This document shows positions 57,744 to 64,000 of a stretch of 64,000 nt of DNA, piece after piece (the first letter of the stretch is position 1; each line of letters begins with the position of its first letter). The DNA comes from Dermanyssus gallinae (taxonomy: Eukaryota > Arthropoda > Arachnida > Mesostigmata > Dermanyssidae): NCBI GenBank assembly GCA_003439945.1, contig QVRM01002806.1, positions 859,001 to 923,000 of the forward strand, given 5' to 3'. The translations under genes were made by a program, and so were the position numbers. The notes under the pieces are model-generated. The model saw only the letters and a program-made list of their open reading frames with translations. It was not told the DNA's origin and did no database searches.

Positions 57744-60470
57744 AACATGTCACTTGTAATCCTGCAGCCCGACCGTGGAAGCTAATCCTGGACAAAGATT
57801 TGTAAAAATAGCTGAAAGTCTATATGCGCTCAGTTTACGTAGCTGGGGTGATGCCAGTAGTGCTGTAGCTACCAGTGGTGTGGCACGTATCCAATAGGTT
57901 CGTAACTAAGAGCTACAATTGGTATTGGGTATGCGCCAGAGACGAAAGTCCTAGGAAGAACGAGCGCCCTCAAACATCTAGCAGAGGGATACTGCATTGT
58001 CTAGTTAGTGGTTAACGAAGCAGAGCTCGGTATTACCTTGGCATTACTTTGAAGCCGTGGGAGAGGCGTCTCTGCCGTTCGCCTTCAATCAGCCCTATCC
58101 GTGACTATCATCCCGCATGTCTACCTGCGGTTGGATAGGGGGATTCCATTTTGTAATCCGTCCTGTAAGGGTGCGTCGAGACCATGAGGGCCTGGCTGCT
58201 CCCCAACCCGGAGCAGATGGTAAGCTTTAAACTAGCACAGGTGTAAACGTTTTAACACATTGAATTTAGATGCCGATTCATCCCATTCGATGCATTCACA
58301 AAATGTATACGATACGTCTAAATTGTGTCTGTCTCTGCAAAAAATATTATTTTACACAACCTATAACTAAACGCACTACTTTGATTTGTTTATTCAGTTC
58401 TATTAAATAACACCGTTTGAGAGACAGGCGAGAAAATTCCTGGAATGCTCAGCGAAGATAAGGCAAATTCCGCTGATTGTAACAGCTTGAAATTGCGCAA
58501 AAGGCGTTGATGCAAATAGGAGCAGATTAGGACGGAATTGACGTACACCCAGACATTGCTCTAATCTGCTACAGCAGCAACGCATCGCTTTGCCGAGCGT
58601 ACTAAAGTGGTTTAGAGTCGACCGGGTGTTATTATTCAACCGATTCGTCCTCGACCAAATAAGCTTAGAATGAAAATACCTCTGCATGTGTCACAAAAGA
58701 CCATAGCTACTAACATGTACTAAGTACAACTATCATGCTAAATCTACACTATGTTATAAATGTTATTCCTTTGCTATCATTGTCTTGGCTACAGAGAGAA
58801 CGTTCTTCTAAAGATCGCTCGTGATTATAGATTTAACATATCCGAATATTCTTGCTTTCGTCGAATATATAGTTGCTGACGATTTTAGACAATTAATATA
58901 AGCAGCTTTTTTATCCTTGTTATCTAATGTTACACGCAGCACATCAGTTGATGTGGAAATATAAACGAAGCCACATTTATGTTACACATTTGTCAATTTG
59001 CTTAATCGTATGTAAATAAGATCAAGGTAAATACGCTTGTATTAAGGCCAAAGGACTGTTAGGGAAACCCTAGATATCTCAACATCTCCGGACTCGCTGT
59101 ATTGAAGATAGACCTAACGGTGAGTTCCAAACCCGTAGGGGACGGAGGATGGTCTAGACCTACATAGAACTGGCGAATGTTGCTGTAAAATGGGATACAA
59201 ATAAAATTTATCAAAATGCAAGCTATGCACACAATATTGCAATCTCCAGATATCATTGAATCCTACACTATTTTATTAATATATTTGCAGAGCAAATGTC
59301 GAATACGAATAGAAAGACCGCGGAGGCCTTACGTTCCCAAGGGCAACATGCCTACATTCAGCAAGTGATAACCATTGGTTTATCTAATCAGCAGTCAAAG
59401 GCGCAACATGCATGCAAATACAGGCAAACGTGTTGTTCACTTTGTCAGTGAGCGCAACCCCTACCGCTGTCACGATCTGGCTCAATGGTTCTGTGTCACT
59501 GCGAATATTATTTTACACCGATGCTAAAGTACATAGAACATTGTGAACTCCTCAATATGCAATGGAACATATTTAATTCGGTTTATTCGTATAGTTCGGC
59601 AGCTTGTCTTAGATTTTCTCTCAAGTCCGAAAAACTCTTCAAATAAATGTATCCTGCAGGCGCTCGATATTTTCAATACGTTTGTGAACAAAAAAACGTG
59701 TGGGCTTGTACAATGTTTTGACGCAAACGCACAATTATGTTCTGCATTGAGGGCGGTAGTTCTACAATGAGCTTCCTGGTGGTATCTTCCGCTCTAGAGT
59801 GAAGTCGTGGATGCAAGTTTCGTCGGAGGTTACGAATCGACTGAAAAATCCTGCCAATTTAATCTTTCCTAAGTTTCAAATGCTTTCCAAAATGGACACG
59901 CGTATCAAGTGTTGTTTAAGTATTATCTCGTGCGGTATCTACTTTTTTTAAGATATTTTCATGCATGCAAATGCTATTGCAATATATTATGTATTGCAGC
60001 AATGTCAATAACCATCTCTTTCGCTATTTGGCGCAGCTTTAATCAGCGCTCGGTTATCACGAGTTTGTAGATTTTTAACACAGTTATCTCATCCAAAGCT
60101 GTTTTGGCCGTTCGAAACGTGTTTTCCGGTGCCTATATTAACTCTTTTAAACGAGGCAATTCATTTGACAATGGTATTGTACAACGGGTCAATTGGTTCT
60201 ATAAACTGATTGAATTTCCGTTGCAGTTAAGCCTTAAAAATGTTTTGCAGATAAGCCTTGAAAATGTCTCCATTGTCATTGGAGAGTCTGACATGTTACC
60301 CTTACCCGCGTGACCTGCTACAAACGCCACGCGAATCCAATCGACGTAGTGCTCATATTTGCTACTTCCGAAGGACGTCCCTCTCTGGCGCTGTAGTCGG
60401 CATGAGCTTTTTGAAATTGTATACAGGCGATGCTACCAACGTTTTGGTCTACGTTGTACATAAAGAAAGC
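57739..60470. other. No recognisable gene
   Basis: A somewhat GC-richer block at 58050-58220 has no coding motif. The remainder is degenerate. Confidence 0.4.
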
Positions 60471-60546
60471 ATTTACTGTTTTGAGTCAACAGAGTATGTG
60501 TCCATATATATATATATATATACACTGTTGACTCAAAACAGTAAAT
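60471..60546. repeat. Perfect 22-bp inverted repeat around a TA tract
   Basis: ATTTACTGTTTTGAGTCAAC plus AG (60471-60492) is an exact inverted copy of 60525-60546. The interior holds (TA)n at 60504-60522. It makes a strong hairpin and is the second TA tract in the window with inverted flanks. Confidence 0.95.
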
Positions 60547-61109
60547 TCTGTTTTACGTATACATATGGTCCGACGCAACATCTTAAAGGAGATCCGCAGT
60601 AGAGAAGGCTGCAAAAAATGCTGTAAGTACTAAAATAATGGATACGTGCATAGCGTTACACCTTTCGTTTTGGAGACGCTAGGGCTGGCCCCAACAACAA
60701 AAATATTACTTAATCGCATCTGCGCTAAAATGAGTAACGCTAGAGGAATACAAGATCCGGCAAGTTTCTAACACAGGGCATTTACTTACTTTGGTCGCCT
60801 CGCGGCAACTACGCTGCTTCTGTTATGCCCGAGATCATGAAGATAGAGTAACAAAGTGTGCTTGCGCTCCATTTGGCGGGCAAGCATGTTAAGGACATTG
60901 TGAACGAGCTACACCATCGTAAAGCCTATCAAAAGTTTATGATGTGCACCATTAAACTATGTAAGAATAGAGGTTCGGTAGCAGTGCCGCACAATGAAGT
61001 TATACATATATATATTTTTTTGGTTCGGGTTTATTCACTATGAATTGGTAGCATAATTGTAGCACATAAAAAAATACATATATATATATATGTACATGGT
61101 GATTCGTTT
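60547..61109. other. No recognisable gene; short TA tract at the end
   Basis: (TA)n at 61077-61091. Nothing else recognised. Confidence 0.45.
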
Positions 61110-61169
61110 AAATCTAAATAAACAGTGGCCTCTTGTGAAATCCCCATATGTTTGCTGTTAGGGCAACTA
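61110..61169. repeat. 60-bp direct repeat, left copy
   Basis: Matches 61841-61900 over 60 bases with two differences by eye. It contains AACAGTGGCCTCTTGTGAAA and GCTGTTAGGGCAACTA. The sequence beyond the right copy continues into a Tc1-like fossil, so the 60 bases look like pre-existing target duplicated around the insert. Confidence 0.92.
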
Positions 61170-61840
61170 AAAGAGAGAAATACTTACACTCCCGCCGCCC
61201 GCGATTGAATACGCGCGAGCCTATGACGGGAGTGCCCGCCAACCCGAATAGACAAGCCAGCAGCTCCCCCACCCTCCCCCCTATCGAGGTTCGGAATGGG
61301 ATACCACACTACTCCGCTGTACCGATTAGACGCGTTCACCTCGCGATTCCGCGTCACACACTAGAATATTACGCGCCCCCCCGAAGGGGAGTTTGACCCA
61401 CTCCAGCGCAGGGGTTTCCCCCCGCTGCGAAGGGCAGCTGCGGGGCCAGAAGGTCCTCTCGACCAGCGGTCTGCATTCATGTGGCCACTTCTCACTCATT
61501 TTGCCTATTTAGCCAAGGCAGCAGGCGTCCCGGACGGTACCACCGGGTGTCACCCGGGGCATTAACCGTCCGGCCCGGGGGTCATTATGCAGCACATTCC
61601 CCCCGTATTGGCAATAGCCTTAACAGCCCTCAAATGGGTCACGACAGGATGACAATATAAATTCGTTGCCAACCAATCTCTATCGTATGCCTTGCCCCCC
61701 GTTAGATGTTCACGGGAGTGTTACTATTGGGAGTTTATACCGTCTGACTAACTTACATAGGGGCTCGTGAAGGTCCCCGCAGAGCGCGGAAGTCGCGCAC
61801 CGGCAGACCAAGCCGGTAAGAGAGTCATAGTTACTCCCGC
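61170..61840. mobile_element. GC-rich 671-bp insert between long direct repeats
   Basis: The insert is distinctly GC-rich compared with its AT-rich flanks and has no long frame. It has strong fold-back parts. CCGGACGGT (61530-61538) pairs with ACCGTCCGG (61565-61573) around an inner perfect hairpin CCGGGTG-T-CACCCGG (61543-61557). CACTCCCG near 61180 pairs with CGGGAGTG near 61217. CCCCGAAGGGG lies near 61379-61389. ACTCCCGC occurs near both termini (about 61181 and 61833) as a direct repeat. A non-autonomous, RNA-structured retroelement or the 5'/3' ends of an internally deleted LINE is inferred. I do not recognise the family. Confidence 0.55.
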
Positions 61841-61900
61841 AAATCTAACTAAACAGTGGCCTCTTGTGAAATCCCCATATTTTTGCTGTTAGGGCAACTA
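61841..61900. repeat. 60-bp direct repeat, right copy
   Basis: See left copy; differs at C for A in TCTAACTAA and T for G in CATATTTT. It runs on into the transposase fossil at 61901. Confidence 0.92.
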
Positions 61901-62206
61901 GAATGATGAGTTCGGACTCATTGTGTTGAGCAACTCTTTGCGCGTCTGTCTCTTCGTCCGTTGTATCCACCATTGCTTGAATACCTTTCAAGCCGAGGCT
62001 AAAACTGCGTGCTGATCCGTTGCATCCTGTTTCGGAATAATTTCCCAAATGCTAACAAAATAGCAGTGCGCAGTGATGAAGTGGTAAGGCGTGAATACTT
62101 GCTAGAACCTGGTTTAGCTATGCCCCACGCAAAGAAATCCAGAGTATTTAAATCTGCACTATTTGATGGCCAAAAGTGTTTCGGCCAGTACATGATTATC
62201 GTCTAA
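61901..62206 (-). pseudogene. Tc1-like transposase C-terminal fossil
   Basis: The minus frame from 62193 reads YWPKHFWPSNSADLNTLDFF followed by AWGIAKPGSSKYSR, LRTAILLAFGKLFRNRMQRI. Intact relatives have FWPSNSPDLNPLDFFVWGxL and LKxAIxxxW, with the third acidic residue in LDFF. The Asp-containing block upstream (QQDGAPAH) is not on this strand here. A frameshift follows near 62000. Its 3' flank carries the 60-bp direct repeat. Confidence 0.65.
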
Positions 62207-62455
62207 CCAAATTTACGCCAAACGAGCGCAGACGACAAAATAGCGCTGGCCTTGTTGATTTTTTGGGTTATTTGTTGTGTTCGTCAGAGCCTGTAGATCA
62301 CATTCGACGCAATCAGAATGGCGGAAGTACATTATCGAGGCCCAAAATTGGAGCGAATAATGGCAGCGATAGAAACGCTTCGCGCGGGCAAACTCGTGGA
62401 CTAGATAATTTCCTTTTCCAACCATCCGAGAAATTGACTGATGTAAAGCTGTGTT

Positions 62456-62720
62456 TTGACCGCGTGGCCGTACATGTTTCAGCAAGACCGCACCGACCGC
62501 TTACACGAGTCATTTAATGCAAAACTGGTTAAACGACAATTTGTACATGTTCCGAGCGAAACACTGCTGGCCACCAAACAGTCAGATTTATTTCCCCGGA
62601 ATGCGGCGTATTTGAGCAAGGCTCTAACAACACCCTAACACCTCAACACTACTTACACACTGCCATTCTTTCAGTCTTTGAGAAGTTATCCCAAAATGTA
62701 ACGGGCGCAGTTTTGATCTC
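62456..62720 (+). pseudogene. Tc1-like transposase fossil, opposite orientation
   Basis: The plus strand reads RPYMFQQDRTDRLHESF (second acidic block, usually YxFQQDGAPAH) and, in a shifted frame, NLYMFRAKHCWPPNSQIY (usually FWPPNSPDLNPLD), then a degraded C-terminus with VFEKLSQN. It resembles the same family as 61901-62206 but points the other way, so two relics face apart across a 250-bp spacer. Confidence 0.5.
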
Positions 62721-64000
62721 GGTTTAAAACAGTTATATGTTTTTTGTTTTTTTTAATGGCTGCTACCGTTCATTTTTGTTGAGACATGTATTTTTGTAGA
62801 TTCAATTGCACTCGACGAAAATTACATGGGGCTGAAGGGCTCTCTTCTTGTATAGCCCGGCATACGCATCCTGTTGCGGACCCTCTTTCCGATCGGAATG
62901 TGGTCTCTAAGAACGCCAAATAATGCAACTGTTGTAGCATCAACGCCGTGATCGCTTTCAAATAGTGTGGGAATTTCTAGCACAGACTTTTATATCTAAG
63001 TTATACTGGTATGATCTTTACAGCGACGAATCACCAAAGTACGAATCTAGTACTTTGGTGTATGATGTTAGATGCGTCTCAGTTGTTTGCACAGTTATCG
63101 TTATTGCGGCTGGATTAGCAATGCCTGTATTACTCGTATATAAATATTTATTATGTTGTATCTAAGAACAGAATAATTCAATTCAGTTTTAGTCCGACTA
63201 TTCCTGTCCGAATACCGCGAAAAATGCAGGTGATGTCCTTGACTCACTACCTAAACGTTGCACCCTAAATTCACCTTCGTAAAAAAAGCAGCACGCTATT
63301 ATGCGCTCCCTTTAAGGACATCAATAGAAACTTTGAGCGGTTTGTGTGGCATCATAAAGATGCGGGCTTTGAATATAATAGGGAGTGACCGATAGACAAA
63401 AGTAACCGCGTAATTGTGCGGTTCATTCCCGAAAGTGCAAAGTAAACGGTGCTTTTACCATCTCACAAAGATATTACAACCTAACCCTCTTTGAGTATTT
63501 GTTTCGCTACGGTTGACTGTAAGATGCCTGCACAATCCGACTCGAATTGTAGAAGACCCAGCCCTCGCAAGCACTCAAGCACTTGAGCAACAAATATTAG
63601 CGGGAACATAGTGAAAGCAGGGAAACGCATGACCTTAAGCGGTCAGCTTGTTGACATAACTCGGTGTATGACAATTCAGCTTACATAACCTAAAAGTGCA
63701 GAAAAAAAAGAAGAAATCAACTTTGCATGGAATACAAACCATATCAGGACAAAGACGACACGCCTTTTATTATTCACAGCACACCTTGTCCAATGAACCT
63801 CAGTCGCCTTCAAATAACAAGCAAAATATTCAGCGTCTTTAGACGCACATAAGCATATATGACAGAGTCTGCTGTGTGATAGATCGAGTGATATATTACA
63901 GCAGACTCAGAAAGAAATTGTATGTACGGTCGCGCATTGGCTATATTACATGGGTTAGCATTCGAAGTTTTTAAAATAGACACAACGTGCATTTACAACG
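62721..64000. other. No recognisable gene
   Basis: An 11-bp inverted repeat (GAGTCTGCTGT at 63865-63875 with ACAGCAGACTC at 63898-63908) is the only clear structure. Short frames show no domain. Confidence 0.45.

Noticed and set aside
1567..61091. CRISPR array, prophage or bacterial operon
   Set aside because: No regularly spaced repeats with unique spacers, no ribosome-binding sites or packed coding; all features are eukaryotic transposons.

Overview
This is a repeat-rich stretch of a metazoan nuclear genome, most likely from an arthropod. A mite, tick or other arachnid would fit, but the sequence does not settle the group. It is fairly AT-rich and CpG is not obviously depleted. (TA)n tracts occur every 2-4 kb. 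There is no operon-like coding, no rRNA, no convincing tRNA gene and no intact host gene. Nearly everything recognisable is a transposable element or its remnant, from an intact mariner to LINE and transposase fossils readable only across frameshifts.

Layout. 1-1344: LINE ORF1 (minus), with one in-frame stop and cut by the window edge. 2164-2760: a MITE-like element with TA duplications. 2815-3480: fragment of a LINE reverse transcriptase (RT). 5424-6260: fossil LINE. Two tRNA-derived SINE families are dispersed, at 9790, 14015, 15437, 44451, 53832 and a 3' piece at 3881. Old mariner/Tc1-type remnants lie near 12.7, 17.9, 19.3, 26, 43.8 and 62 kb. LINE pieces fill 21.9-23.5, 27.7-31.5, 36.6-39.9, 41.4-42.4 and 47.8-49.3 kb. 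A CAA/CAG/CCT tract lies at 32.9-33.1 kb with a CpG-richer block after it.

Three near-identical mariner elements (33752-35072 plus; 49620-50937 minus; 52070-53389 minus) are the youngest insertions. Each has TA duplications and inverted termini. Two have full-length 353-residue D,D34D transposases. The third has lost one base in a poly-A run and its C-terminus.

The best locus is 49.6-54.4 kb. A minus-strand LINE (apurinic-type endonuclease, then RT) is split by a SINE inside its endonuclease, with a 12-base target duplication, by one mariner upstream of the RT core, and by another at the RT 3' side. The insertion order can be read from this.

The least conventional structure is at 61110-61900. 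A GC-rich, strongly folded 671-bp insert sits between two 60-bp direct copies of a sequence that lies beside a Tc1-like fossil. A LINE with a CCHC knuckle followed by a restriction-like endonuclease motif (38.1-39.9 kb) is the other family worth pursuing. Most remaining gaps show only degenerate sequence in which I recognise nothing.
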